64,000 nucleotides of DNA from Bog-473 sp963719485 (GCA_963719485.1 OY970387.1:4628976-4692975); one strand, 5' to 3'; positions 8,090 through 16,906 are shown, counted from the first letter of the stretch. The notes: generated from the letters alone by a model not told the origin. Program-made: numbers and translations.

Positions 8090-9033
8090 GCGGCCTGCTC
8101 CGGAGGCCACCCGTTGACGGAGAAGACCTTCCCGTCGAAGCGCACGAGTCGGACCGACTGCTCGAAGCGCGCCAACTCGTCGAGGGCCCGCTCGCCCCAC
8201 ACGATGGAGGCGGTCGTCACGAGATTGGCCTCGACGCAGCTGGAGCCCGAGGCCGAGACGAGGGTCCAGTAGGTCTCGACACAATCCCCGGTCCGCGGAT
8301 CCACGATGTGATGGACGTCACGGTCGCCCGCCCGCCAGGTCCGGACCGACGTGGCGGAGCTGGCCAGACCGCCCTGTGTGATCGCCACCACCTGGTCGAC
8401 CCGCTCGGCCGGGGTGGACGATTCCCGGGCGATGCCTACGGCCCACCCACCCGTCGGGGGCGGGCCGGCCACGGCGACGTCGCCCCCGAGGCTCACGAGG
8501 GCGCCGGTGCCGATCCGGCCGGCGATGCGGGCGACCGCCCGGTCGGCGGCCAAGGCCTTCGCGGACGAGCCCAGGTCGAGACGGACGCCGCTCGGGATGC
8601 GGACGGTGTGGTCGCGCGGATTGAGCTGCACGTGCTGGTACCCCGCCACCGGTCCCAGCGCCTGCGGCGGGGCGGGCGGGCGGGACTGCACCTCGTCGAG
8701 GTCAGCGTCGTAACCCAGCGCCACGATGGCGTTGCCGATGGTGGGGTCGACGGCGCCTCCCGTGCGCTGGGCCGCGTCGCAGGCGACGGAGAGGGCCTCG
8801 AAGAGCAGCGCGCTCACCGCGACGGTGCGGCCGGCCTTGGCGTGCACCGACGCAAGCTCCGAGTCCGGGCGGAACCGGCTGCAAGCGAGGTCGAAGGCGG
8901 CGAGCTCGGCCGCGAGGATCTGCTCGGCCTCTTCTGCGTCGCCGGACTCCGGGACGACGACGGTGGCGGTCGTACCGATCGCCCGGAAGGAGCGCGTCGT
9001 CAGCACCGGCTCCATGACGTCGGTCCCCTGCAT
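8086..9033 (-). CDS. apbE: FAD:protein FMN transferase (ApbE)
   Basis: A 315-residue ApbE-family protein. It shows the family segments FRAIGTTATV near the N terminus, a DPTIGNAI region where substrate FAD binds, LDLGSSAKALAADRAV and LVSLGGDVAVAG, and near the C terminus HHIVDPRTG. ApbE enzymes attach FMN covalently to Ser/Thr of extracytoplasmic electron carriers, using Mg2+. No clear signal peptide or lipobox is present at the chosen start (9033), which overlaps the stop of the preceding Ser/Thr-rich gene by one base. No FMN_bind-domain target is encoded in the window. Confidence 0.9.
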   Translation of the reverse strand: MQGTDVMEPVLTTRSFRAIGTTATVVVPESGDAEEAEQILAAELAAFDLACSRFRPDSELASVHAKAGRTVAVSALLFEALSVACDAAQRTGGAVDPTIGNAIVALGYDADLDEVQSRPPAPPQALGPVAGYQHVQLNPRDHTVRIPSGVRLDLGSSAKALAADRAVARIAGRIGTGALVSLGGDVAVAGPPPTGGWAVGIARESSTPAERVDQVVAITQGGLASSATSVRTWRAGDRDVHHIVDPRTGDCVETYWTLVSASGSSCVEANLVTTASIVWGERALDELARFEQSVRLVRFDGKVFSVNGWPPEQAA

Positions 9034-9365
9034 CACCGCGACGTTCCGCCCGACGTCACGGTGGGCGACTGGGAGCTCTGCGTCGGGGTCAGAGATGACG
9101 TGCCGGAGTTCCCGGTGTTCCCCGAGTTGGAGGTGTCGGAGGTGCCGCCCGACGAGGAGCTGCCGTTGCTCGACGTGGACGAGGTGGATCCGGACCCGGC
9201 AGTGGTGGGCGCGGAGCTGGCGCCCGGTCGGTCGTGGGCCACCACGACCCCGAGAGCCACCGTTGCGCCGGCCGCGGCGACGACCGCTCCTCGCGTCAGG
9301 GTGCGCAAGCGCGTCTTCGCCCTCTCCCTGTCTGCGGGTGTGTTCGTCTCGACTAGGCCTGACAT
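9033..9365 (-). CDS. Ser/Thr-rich single-span protein, first gene of the electron-transfer operon
   Basis: A 110-residue protein with a charged N terminus (RERAKTRLRTLTR), one hydrophobic segment (about 26-44, GAVVAAAGATVALGVVVA) and a tail of about 65 residues made almost only of Ser, Thr, Gly, Asn, Pro and Gln. It resembles a membrane-anchored disordered exported peptide. Its stop overlaps the apbE start by one base, so it is co-translated with the flavinyltransferase. The tail has many Ser/Thr but no clear copy of the usual ApbE acceptor motif, so whether it is flavinylated is open. Confidence 0.7.
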   Translation of the reverse strand: MSGLVETNTPADRERAKTRLRTLTRGAVVAAAGATVALGVVVAHDRPGASSAPTTAGSGSTSSTSSNGSSSSGGTSDTSNSGNTGNSGTSSLTPTQSSQSPTVTSGGTSR

Positions 9366-9540
9366 GTGGTTGACGTTCCTCGGTCGGGGACGCCCCTATC
9401 CCAACATGCTCGAATCGACACCGGCGCAGGGCCGGCTGTGGTGCTGCTGTGACATTGTGCCCCAACTCCCCGGCGGATAATCACCGCGCCCCGCTACGAT
9501 CGCCCGCGCCCGGCTCGCGGGACGCAGACAAGGGGAGGCG

Positions 9541-10512
9541 ATGGCCCAGGTCAACACGGTGCGAGGACCGGTCGAGGGCGGTCGACTGGGACGCACCCTG
9601 ATGCACGAGCACATTTTCGTGCTCAGCCCGGAGATCGAGAAGACAGCGGCGGAGTGGGACGAGGCGGCAGAGCAGGCTCGCGCCGTGACCAAGCTGCGCG
9701 AACTCAAGGCGCACGGGATCGACACGCTCGTCGACCTCACCGTGGTCGGACTCGGACGGTACATCCCGCGGGTGGCGGCGATCGCCGCGCAGGTCCCGGA
9801 GATCAACGTCGTCGTGGCGACCGGCGTGTACACCTACAACGAGGTTCCGATGTACTTCCACTTCCGTGGACCGGGCACCATTCTCGGCGGGCCCGAGCCC
9901 ATGGTGGATGTCTTCCTGCGCGAGATCGGCCAGGGCATCGGGGAGACCGGCGTGCGGGCGGGAATCCTCAAGTGCGCCTCGGACCGTCCGGGCATCACTC
10001 CGGGGGTGGAACGCGTGCTGCGCGCCGTGGCCCAGGCTCATCGGGCGACCGGGGTGCCGATCACCACGCACACCCCCACACCACCCGAGCCTTGGGGGCT
10101 CGAGCAGCAGCGCATCTTCAAGGAGGAAGGGGTCGACCTGACGCGGGTGGTCATCGGCCACAGCGGGGGCACCGTGAACACCGACTACCACCTCAGCCTG
10201 ATCGACAACGGCTCGTACCTCGGGTTCGATCACTTCGGACTGCCGGGCATCACCCTCGAGGAGCGTGTCGACGCCGTGGGTCGCCTCTGCGCCCGGGGCT
10301 ACGCCGAACGGATCGTCCTCTCGCACGATGCCATGTGCTTCGTCGACTGGTTTCCCCGGGACGTGATGGACGCATCGAGCGACTGGCGGTGGACGTACAT
10401 CTCCGACGAGGTGCTCCCCGTGATGCGTGAGCGGGGCATCAGCGAGGCCGACATCACGACGATGCTCGTGGACAACCCGCGGACGATCCTCGAGGGCGGC
10501 GCCTCCTACTGA
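9541..10512 (+). CDS. Phosphotriesterase-family metal-dependent hydrolase
   Basis: A 323-residue TIM-barrel amidohydrolase with every metal ligand of the phosphotriesterase family: HEH (His22, His24), the carboxylated Lys in GILKCASD (Lys144), His177 (TTHTPT), His207 (IGHSGG) and Asp263 (SHDA). Most bacterial members are lactonases with side activity on phosphotriesters. The ATG at 9541 has GGGGAGG seven bases upstream. It is followed after 22 bp by an acyl-CoA ligase and a crotonase-like gene, which suggests lactone opening followed by CoA activation in a degradation pathway; that pathway is inference. Confidence 0.88.
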   Translation: MAQVNTVRGPVEGGRLGRTLMHEHIFVLSPEIEKTAAEWDEAAEQARAVTKLRELKAHGIDTLVDLTVVGLGRYIPRVAAIAAQVPEINVVVATGVYTYNEVPMYFHFRGPGTILGGPEPMVDVFLREIGQGIGETGVRAGILKCASDRPGITPGVERVLRAVAQAHRATGVPITTHTPTPPEPWGLEQQRIFKEEGVDLTRVVIGHSGGTVNTDYHLSLIDNGSYLGFDHFGLPGITLEERVDAVGRLCARGYAERIVLSHDAMCFVDWFPRDVMDASSDWRWTYISDEVLPVMRERGISEADITTMLVDNPRTILEGGASY

Positions 10513-10534
10513 TGCGTCGACCGGGTGCGCAGGA

Positions 10535-12019
10535 ATGACCCTGCTCCAGCCGCAGCTGATCGCCCAGCTTGCCGGAACGTTCCCCGAGGCGGTGGCGTGG
10601 CGGAACCTGGCCGACGGCTCGGAGCTCACGCTGGGTGCATGGCACCGGCGCTCCAACCGCTTCGCCCGCGGCCTGCAGGAGCGTGATGTTCGGCGTGGCG
10701 ACCGTGTCGGGCTGCTCATCGGCAACGACGAGCCGCTGCAGTGGCTGGTGTCGTACGTCGCCATCCACAAGGTCGGCGCGGTCGCCGTCCCCCTGCTGGC
10801 CCGGCTGGGGCCGGGCGAACTGGCCCGGATTCTGCAGGACGCAGGGGCATCCGTCGCCCTCTGCAGCGACGTCACGGACCCGGTCCTGGCCGCCGTCGGG
10901 ACGGTCGTGAGCACCGGAGCCGGCGGTGCCGCGCGCTGGTCCGACCTCCTCACACCGGACGACGGTGACCTGGAGCCCGCGTTCGGGCCGGACGACGTGG
11001 CCGACATCATGTACACCTCGGGGACCACGGGCCGCCCCAAGGGCGTCCTTGTCCGCCACGGCGGTCTCTCGACGACCGATCGCGTGCCGCCGGCCTGGCT
11101 GGGGCTCGGGTTCCTCTCCTCGTCGCCGTTCGCAACGACCAGCGGGTCGCTCCTCGTGTCGGGGCCTCTGCGCGGCGGACTGAGCGGGTGGTTCCTCCCC
11201 CGCTTCGACCCTGTGGCCTGGATCGCCGCCGTGGAGCGTGAGCGCCCGGTCGCGGCCTTTCTCGTCCCCGCCATGGTGGAGCTCATCGTCGGCGCGCCCA
11301 ACTTCTCATTGGCCGACCTCTCCAGCCTGGCCGTCGTCAACGTGGGCAGCGCGCCGATTGCCGCGGCGACCCTGCGCCGTTTCGGGGCGGGTCTGCCAGC
11401 GGCCGAGGTCCTGTGCGGCTACGGGATGACCGAGTTCGGCGCGGTGACCGCGATGCCGATGGGCGACCGCGGGCGGCATCTGGGATCGGTAGGGCTCCCG
11501 CTGCCGGGAGTCGAGGTTCGCATCGTGGGACCGGATGGCGAATCCCGTTCAGCGGGCGATGTCGGGCAGGTCGCCGTCGGTGGGACGCGACACGCCCGGG
11601 CCTACTTCGGCGACGGGACGAGCACCGAGGAGACCTGGGTCGACGGCTGGCTCCAGACCGGGGACCTCGGCTACCTGGACGGCGACGGTCACCTCTGGAT
11701 CGTGGGTCGCGAAAAGGAGATCATCATCCGGGGCGGCCACAACGTGGCGCCCGGCGAGGTGGAAGCGGCCCTCTTCGAGCACCCGGCTGTGGCCGAGGCA
11801 GCGGTGGCGGGCGTGGAGCACCCGGTCCTGGGCGAGGATGTGGCCGCCTGGGTCGTGCTCCGTCACCCCGTTTCCACCGCCGCACTCCGCGCCTTCCTGC
11901 TGGAACGATTGGCCGACTACAAGGTGCCGCGCCGGATTACCGTGATCGACGAGCTCCCGCGCAACGAGAGCGGCAAGGTCATCAAGTCCCGCCTCGAGTC
12001 TGGAGTCGAACCGGAGTGA
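10535..12019 (+). CDS. AMP-forming acyl-CoA synthetase (FadD-like)
   Basis: A 494-residue ANL-superfamily ligase. The P-loop is YTSGTTGRPKG (160-170), the A5 motif is GYGMTEFG, A7/A8 are TGDLGYLDGDGHLWIVGREKEIII, and the catalytic Lys lies in NESGKVIK about 14 residues before the end. It converts a carboxylic acid, ATP and CoA into acyl-CoA. The start is the ATG at 10535 shortly after the phosphotriesterase-like gene; the last codon overlaps the GTG start of the crotonase gene by 4 bp, so the three form one unit. Confidence 0.88.
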   Translation: MTLLQPQLIAQLAGTFPEAVAWRNLADGSELTLGAWHRRSNRFARGLQERDVRRGDRVGLLIGNDEPLQWLVSYVAIHKVGAVAVPLLARLGPGELARILQDAGASVALCSDVTDPVLAAVGTVVSTGAGGAARWSDLLTPDDGDLEPAFGPDDVADIMYTSGTTGRPKGVLVRHGGLSTTDRVPPAWLGLGFLSSSPFATTSGSLLVSGPLRGGLSGWFLPRFDPVAWIAAVERERPVAAFLVPAMVELIVGAPNFSLADLSSLAVVNVGSAPIAAATLRRFGAGLPAAEVLCGYGMTEFGAVTAMPMGDRGRHLGSVGLPLPGVEVRIVGPDGESRSAGDVGQVAVGGTRHARAYFGDGTSTEETWVDGWLQTGDLGYLDGDGHLWIVGREKEIIIRGGHNVAPGEVEAALFEHPAVAEAAVAGVEHPVLGEDVAAWVVLRHPVSTAALRAFLLERLADYKVPRRITVIDELPRNESGKVIKSRLESGVEPE

Positions 12020-12867
12020 CGGCGAAGTTCACGACGTTGACAGTCGAGGAGTTGGGGCGCGTGCGGCGCCTGACGCTCAACCGGCCGGACCACCACAATC
12101 CACTGACGCCTCGCTGCATCCGGGAACTGCTGCAGGCGATCCAGGACGCGGAGGCCGATGCCGGCGCGAGCGTCATCATCATCCGGAGCACGGGGCGATC
12201 GTTCTCCTCGGGCTATGGCTTCATCGCGGAGGACACGGACCCCGGCGACTTCCCGCAGCACGCGGCGATAGAGGGTGACGTGTCGGCCATGCTGGCCCTG
12301 GGGGACGGTTGGGCGCGGATCTGGAATTGCCCGCTCCCCGTGATCGCGCAGGTGCAGGGGAACTGTCTGGCGGGGGGAACCGATCTCGCCCTGCACTGCG
12401 ATCTGGTCGTGGCGGCCGACGACGCCAACATCGGCTTCCCTCCGGTGCGCTCCATGGGCGTGCCACCGACCAACATGTGGCTGTACCACCTCGGGCCGCA
12501 GTGGACGAAACGCCTCCTCCTGACCGGCGACACCATCTCGGGCACCGACGCACGGGACATCGGCCTCGTCGTCGCGACCGCTCCGCCCGAGGCCCTCGAC
12601 CGCGTGGTCCTCGAGCTCGCCGAGCGGATGGCGCTGATAGGCCGCGATCTCCTCGTGGCGAACAAGCGGGTGGTGAACACGGGCGTCGAGCTGATGGGAC
12701 GCTCGCAGCTGCAGCGTTTCGCCGCCCTCAACGACGCCATCGGCCACCGTGCCCCTGAAGCGAAGGCGTTCTCGAAGCAGATCGCCGACGTGGGCCTGCG
12801 CCAGGCGGTCCGGGACCGTGATGCCGCCTTCGACAGGCCGGGAACCGACCGGGGCAGCCCGGACTAG
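12016..12867 (+). CDS. Enoyl-CoA hydratase/isomerase superfamily protein with atypical active site
   Basis: A 283-residue crotonase-fold protein. The oxyanion-hole segments are SFSSGYGF (about 63-70) and NCLAGGTDLALHCD. In canonical hydratases the two catalytic Glu lie in GGGCEL and GQPE; here the matching positions read GGTDL (Asp) and GFPPV (Pro). Loss of both Glu argues against ordinary water addition and for another crotonase reaction such as hydrolysis, decarboxylation or ring cleavage. The GTG start at 12016 overlaps the ligase stop. Its TAG stop lies within the CTAG shared with the convergent downstream gene. Confidence 0.85.
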   Translation: MTAKFTTLTVEELGRVRRLTLNRPDHHNPLTPRCIRELLQAIQDAEADAGASVIIIRSTGRSFSSGYGFIAEDTDPGDFPQHAAIEGDVSAMLALGDGWARIWNCPLPVIAQVQGNCLAGGTDLALHCDLVVAADDANIGFPPVRSMGVPPTNMWLYHLGPQWTKRLLLTGDTISGTDARDIGLVVATAPPEALDRVVLELAERMALIGRDLLVANKRVVNTGVELMGRSQLQRFAALNDAIGHRAPEAKAFSKQIADVGLRQAVRDRDAAFDRPGTDRGSPD

Positions 12868-13343
12868 AAGTCGGCGAGCGACGTCTCGGTGATGCCCAGC
12901 GCCCGCAGCGTCCGCCCCAGCCCGAGGAAGGCCGAGAGGCAGATGGTCAGGTCGAGGATCTCGGGGTCGGTGAAGGACCCCCGCAGACGCGCCATGAACT
13001 CGTCGTCGATGCTGGTGTGATCGACCGCGAAGCGCTCGGCGTACTCCACCGCCAGGCGCTCCTGCTCGGTCAGCGAACCATCGTCGGGTGACCCCACCGC
13101 GCAGTAGAACTCCTCGTCGAGACCCTGTGCCCTGACGGTGTCCGCCCGGAAAGCGAGACAGACGGTGCAGTCGTTCAGTTGGGCGATCCGCATCCGTGCC
13201 GCCTCCCGCACGCGAGTGGGGAGAATGCTCTTGTTGTAGGCCGCGTGCACGAAGCGGGTCGCCGCCGCCCCCAGTTCGGGCTGCAGGGACCAGACCTGCA
13301 CGGCGTCACCGCCTTCGCCAGCGGGGATATCCAAACGGGCCAT
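12864..13343 (-). CDS. Carboxymuconolactone decarboxylase/AhpD-like protein
   Basis: A 159-residue protein of the AhpD fold with the redox-type motif NDCTVCLAFRA (CxxC) at about 58-61. Helices before and after match the peroxidase-related CMD group (VREAARMRIAQLN; DPEILDLTICLSAFLG). It differs clearly from the 120-residue relative at 4384 and lacks the His after the second Cys, where Phe-Arg is found instead. It is convergent with the crotonase gene and shares the palindromic CTAG as both stop codons. Confidence 0.82.
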   Translation of the reverse strand: MARLDIPAGEGGDAVQVWSLQPELGAAATRFVHAAYNKSILPTRVREAARMRIAQLNDCTVCLAFRADTVRAQGLDEEFYCAVGSPDDGSLTEQERLAVEYAERFAVDHTSIDDEFMARLRGSFTDPEILDLTICLSAFLGLGRTLRALGITETSLADF

Positions 13344-13422
13344 GCGACGACTTTATGCCAGTATTCGGGATTCGCGTGCGGTGGATCCGGGTGGACGACA
13401 CCCCCGGGGAACGGAATTCAGG

Positions 13423-13941
13423 ATGGCGCTCATTCGTTACACGCTCGACTCGGTTCGCTCCTGCGTCTGGGTCAGCGGACGTTCGAGCCTCCACCCGATA
13501 AACACGGAGACGCGTGGCATCACCGGCTGGTTCGAGGCAGCCACCCGCGCCGACGGGTCAGTCGATCTGGAACAGCCGGCGTCCGGCGAGCTCGAGCTGG
13601 CCGTCGAGCGACTCACGTCGGGCAACCAGCTCTACGACCGCGAACTGCGACGGCGCATCGACGCACGGCGTTACCCCACCATCGCGGGTCGCGTGACCAA
13701 GATCGTCGCTGACGGCGCTCACCCCAACTACGTGGTCACCGGTGACATCGCCTTCCACGGCAAGACCCGGACGTTTGAGCACGGCATGCAGATCGAGGTG
13801 CACGATGAGGGTGTTGCGCTGACCGGCGAGGATGTGTTCGACATTCGCGAGTTCGGCATGAAGCCTCCCAGCATGCTGATGGTCCGGGTCTATCCCGAGA
13901 TCAGCGTGCGCATCGAGCTGCACGGCGTGCGCGACACCTGA
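13423..13941 (+). CDS. YceI-like lipocalin-fold protein
   Basis: A 172-residue protein resembling the YceI family: the opening YTLDSVRSCVWV resembles the family start (Y-x-hydrophobic-D), followed by GITGWFEAAT, the repeated strands of a long beta barrel, the YPTIAGRVTKI strand and the turn GDIAFHGKTRTF. YceI proteins bind isoprenoid-like or amphiphilic ligands. There is no signal peptide, so this one is cytoplasmic. The ATG at 13423 is chosen since the upstream in-frame codons overlap the divergent gene. Confidence 0.75.
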   Translation: MALIRYTLDSVRSCVWVSGRSSLHPINTETRGITGWFEAATRADGSVDLEQPASGELELAVERLTSGNQLYDRELRRRIDARRYPTIAGRVTKIVADGAHPNYVVTGDIAFHGKTRTFEHGMQIEVHDEGVALTGEDVFDIREFGMKPPSMLMVRVYPEISVRIELHGVRDT

Positions 13942-14066
13942 GGCCGTGACCGTCTCGGACCCGTACCCGAGCGGGCCGTGGACGACTGGCGCAGCGTCGA
14001 CAGGGAGCTCGACGACTGCGTGGCCGCGGCGTCGGGCGCACCCCTGACTCCTCCCGAGCGAGTTCC

Positions 14067-14276
14067 TCAGGAGTCCTCTGGCTCGGTGGCCGGCGGGAGG
14101 ATCCAGTGGAGATGGTGCTCGGCCTCGAAGTAGCGGACCCAGATGTCCTCGACGTCCTCGACATGCTTCGTGCCGAGGTACGCCTCGCGGGCCCATTTCT
14201 GCATCTCGGCAATCCGCACAGCCGCTCGCCGCACCTCGTTGGCTGAGAGCGCCCGAAACTCCTGGTGACCTGACAT
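14067..14276 (-). CDS. Small hypothetical protein
   Basis: A 69-residue soluble, mostly helical, acidic protein (EVRRAAVRIAEMQKWAREAYLGTKHVEDVEDIWVRYFEA region in the middle, Pro/Glu end). I recognise no family. Coding status is supported by GGAGGAG six bases before the ATG and by codon bias. The gene stands alone between the YceI-like gene and a sparsely coded stretch at 14.3-14.5 kb. Confidence 0.55.
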   Translation of the reverse strand: MSGHQEFRALSANEVRRAAVRIAEMQKWAREAYLGTKHVEDVEDIWVRYFEAEHHLHWILPPATEPEDS

Positions 14277-14513
14277 GTCGTCTCCTCCACGCGACCGACT
14301 CTGAGGATATCGAGACTCCCGAATGGGCAAGAGTTGTGACCGCCGGGTTCCGGTTCGCAACGAACATCGCATCTACGGGACATCGTTCGGTCCTCTCGGA
14401 GTCGCGTCGCGGTCTTGTTCCGAGAAGGGCGCGGCATCTGATTCCTCAGGGATTCCCCAGACGATCTTGGATTGCGAGCGGACTTATCGCCTTCGGAGGG
14501 ACTACGAACATGC
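14277..14513. other. Intergenic stretch without a supported gene
   Basis: No reading frame here has a plausible start, ribosome site or protein family. Base composition begins to fall from about this point, marking the left side of the lower-GC block that runs to the tRNA at 22.2 kb. I see no terminal inverted repeats or transposase remnants. Confidence 0.4.
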
Positions 14514-15242
14514 TCACGATCTTGAAGGCGGACCGGGTGGTTCGAACGCCCGCTCCGCGTCTGAGGTCGACATCGTGCGCAACAATTCACTTGCCCGCGT
14601 CGCAAGTTCGACGAGCGCAGCCACCACTTCCCTGACGACGCCGTCCTGCTGGGGAACCAGGGTCTCGCCGAACTCGCCGATTCCGCGCAGGCCAGGCGGA
14701 AGCTCGATCTGAACGCCGTGGGCCGACGGAAGGTTGACCGGGTTGTCGGGATGAAACCCGAGCCGCACCCGCTCGTCGGCAACGTGGTAGCCGTCGAAGC
14801 GACCATCAAAGAGCTCGCGCGCCGCGCGCAGTAGTTGCGCGTTGAGACCTCCCACGATGATCCCCCGCAAGGGACCTGTCTGTTTCCCCCGAATCGCAGG
14901 CCCATAAGGTTCGATGACAAGGCCGCATTCTGAATCGAGCCAGAGGGCGAAACTGTCGCGCCCGAACCCGTGTACGGAAAGCACGACGTCCACGTGTTCC
15001 AAGAATGCCTGTAGTTGGGTCGAATCGTCGGGATCGTGCAGCCGAGAGGTCAGATGGACCCGAAGCCCGGAGGGCTGGACTATGGCGTAGTAGGACGCGC
15101 CTGCTTGCTCGGCGGCCCGTCTGGCGATCTGATCGGTGCCTCGGTCCTGTGATCCGCCGTGGAGAGCCATGAAGCCGACGGAGGAACGCAGAATGCATTC
15201 CTCCTTTATTCGGGGCATGGTCAGGAGTTCGGCCAGGTCCAT
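14514..15242 (-). CDS. Poly-gamma-glutamate hydrolase-like protein
   Basis: A 242-residue protein resembling the phage-type poly-gamma-glutamate hydrolase (PghP, DUF867) family. FMALHGGSQDRGTDQIARRAAE near the N terminus gives the zinc-site His with the GT-x-x-IA helix, a second His occurs in HLTSRLHDP and a third in VVLSVHGFGRDS. In phages these enzymes cut capsule-like polyglutamate; chromosomal relatives have unknown roles. It is divergent from the GH43-like lipoprotein gene. Base composition is lower in GC than that of genes before 14 kb. Confidence 0.68.
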   Translation of the reverse strand: MDLAELLTMPRIKEECILRSSVGFMALHGGSQDRGTDQIARRAAEQAGASYYAIVQPSGLRVHLTSRLHDPDDSTQLQAFLEHVDVVLSVHGFGRDSFALWLDSECGLVIEPYGPAIRGKQTGPLRGIIVGGLNAQLLRAARELFDGRFDGYHVADERVRLGFHPDNPVNLPSAHGVQIELPPGLRGIGEFGETLVPQQDGVVREVVAALVELATRASELLRTMSTSDAERAFEPPGPPSRS

Positions 15243-15352
15243 CTCCCCAGATTCGCACGCGCTCCGCCCGTCGTGCTGCCGACAGCATGCTTTCGACTCC
15301 GCCTCGTCTCAGATCCCCAGACCCGTAGGACCCGCGCTTTACGCTGATCCCG

Positions 15353-16906
15353 ATGCGGGCGACGCGTGGTCCCGTCCGGAACTCCGCCGGGCTCGTCGTT
15401 CTGGCATTGTTTCTCACAGGTGGCCTCCTGGCGGGTTGCGGCTCGAATGGACCCAGTCACAAGCAAGTTGGGGTGGTGATCGAGCCGAAGTCCCGAGCTG
15501 GCCAGCTTCCCTTGCCGCCCGCAGGGCGCCTCCCGACCCTTGGACCTCAGGGTCTCGATCCTTCGAAGGCCAATGGGATCCAACTCGATGTCCTGAGCGG
15601 GCTACGCCAGGACACCCCGATCTTCAACGGTGACTTTGCCGATCCCTTCGTGTTGAGGACGCCCGACGCCTTGTTTGCGTACGCCTCCGACACGACGGCC
15701 ACCCAGTTCGCCCCCGCGGCGCACATCCCCGTGATCGAACTAGGTCAAGCTTCGGACTTCCGGGGCCACTACCTCGGCGACGCCTTGCCCCAGTTGCCGA
15801 AGTGGACGGTGACCGGGTTCCAATGGGCTCCGTCCGTGTTTGCGCGACCGGACGGCACCTACGTGATGTACTACTCGACTCCGGCGACGATCCCTCTCAT
15901 CTGCTTGGCCAAGCCAACATCCGGGGGCTGTGTCCAGACCTCGAGGGGACCGTCGAGCGCGATGTGCATCTCGAGGGCGACCAGCACCAGTCCCGCCGGT
16001 CCCTTCGTCGACGACTCAACGTCGGCATTCGTGTGCCCGGTCGCCCAAGGAGGAGCCATCGATCCAAGCGTCTTCATCGCAGCCGACGGATCGCCCTGGC
16101 TGTTGTGGAAGAGCGATGGAGACTGTTGCGACCTGCCGACCACCATCTACTCACAGCAGCTGGCACCAGACGGGCTCTCGGTTGTCGGTCCGGCGCACCG
16201 ACTGATCGGCGCGTCTCAGCCGTGGGAGGGAGATCTGGTCGAGGGTCCGTCCATGCTGGAGTCGGGTCACACTGTCTGGCTCTTCTATTCCGCCAATCTC
16301 TGGGGCACCGATAACTACGGCATCGGCGTAGCCAGATGCGTATCAGTGACCGGACCGTGCACCAAGCCGCTCGACCACGCGTGGCTCTCGTCAGCCGAGA
16401 ACGACGGCCAAAGCGATCCCGGTCCGGGTGGGCAAGAGTTCTTCCAAGTCGGTGGCCTCATCTGGATGGTCCACCACGGTCTGGCTCCCGGTCAATCAGG
16501 CAACCTGGCACAGCGACGCTTGTACGTCGACCTGTTGGCGTTTCCCAATGATGAACCGCCGCGTGTTGCGCAAGGAGATCCTGCAGCGGCTCTGGCTGAG
16601 GGGGTGCTCTATGCCGAGGATGCAGAACTCCCCGTGCAACCTCAATCGGCCTACCTCTTGCTGCTGCGCAAAAGCGGAGCCTTCTCCGACGACTGGGACA
16701 CGAACCTCGTGACCGCCGGATTGCGAAGTTGTCGTGACCTCAATGAACACGAAAATGCTCAGCAGCTCCTGCGGTCGTTGCAGAATCGCAAGCTGACACT
16801 CTTTGAGGCGTACCTGGTGGCAGTGTTCGCCACGAAGTACTTCTGCTCTCAGGACATTCCGCAAGCCCTCCTGGACGTCCGCCAGAGCATGATCGGTTCA
16901 CCGTGA
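15353..16906 (+). CDS. Lipoprotein with GH43-like beta-propeller and C-terminal DUF732-like domain
   Basis: A 517-residue exported lipoprotein: the N terminus has a hydrophobic core ending in a lipobox (GGLLAGC, Cys29). Residues about 75-400 look like a five-bladed GH43/GH117 propeller, with ADPFVL (base Asp), AIDPSVF and WEGDLVEGPSM (a possible acid Glu), plus APSVF and FYSANLW. The last 90 residues (DDWDTNLVTAGL, then paired Cys in SCRD and YFCSQ) resemble the secreted actinobacterial DUF732 domain. The fusion is unusual. A paralogue lacking the lipobox and DUF732 part is encoded at 35187. Arabinan- or galactan-type substrates are only a guess. Confidence 0.75.
   Translation: MRATRGPVRNSAGLVVLALFLTGGLLAGCGSNGPSHKQVGVVIEPKSRAGQLPLPPAGRLPTLGPQGLDPSKANGIQLDVLSGLRQDTPIFNGDFADPFVLRTPDALFAYASDTTATQFAPAAHIPVIELGQASDFRGHYLGDALPQLPKWTVTGFQWAPSVFARPDGTYVMYYSTPATIPLICLAKPTSGGCVQTSRGPSSAMCISRATSTSPAGPFVDDSTSAFVCPVAQGGAIDPSVFIAADGSPWLLWKSDGDCCDLPTTIYSQQLAPDGLSVVGPAHRLIGASQPWEGDLVEGPSMLESGHTVWLFYSANLWGTDNYGIGVARCVSVTGPCTKPLDHAWLSSAENDGQSDPGPGGQEFFQVGGLIWMVHHGLAPGQSGNLAQRRLYVDLLAFPNDEPPRVAQGDPAAALAEGVLYAEDAELPVQPQSAYLLLLRKSGAFSDDWDTNLVTAGLRSCRDLNEHENAQQLLRSLQNRKLTLFEAYLVAVFATKYFCSQDIPQALLDVRQSMIGSP

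Noticed and set aside
9481..11340. 619-codon minus-strand frame
   Set aside because: Antisense to the phosphotriesterase-like and ligase genes, which carry full sets of catalytic motifs.
12864..12867. Shared CTAG stop of two convergent genes as a special signal
   Set aside because: CTAG is palindromic and gives TAG on both strands; tight packing explains it without any further function.
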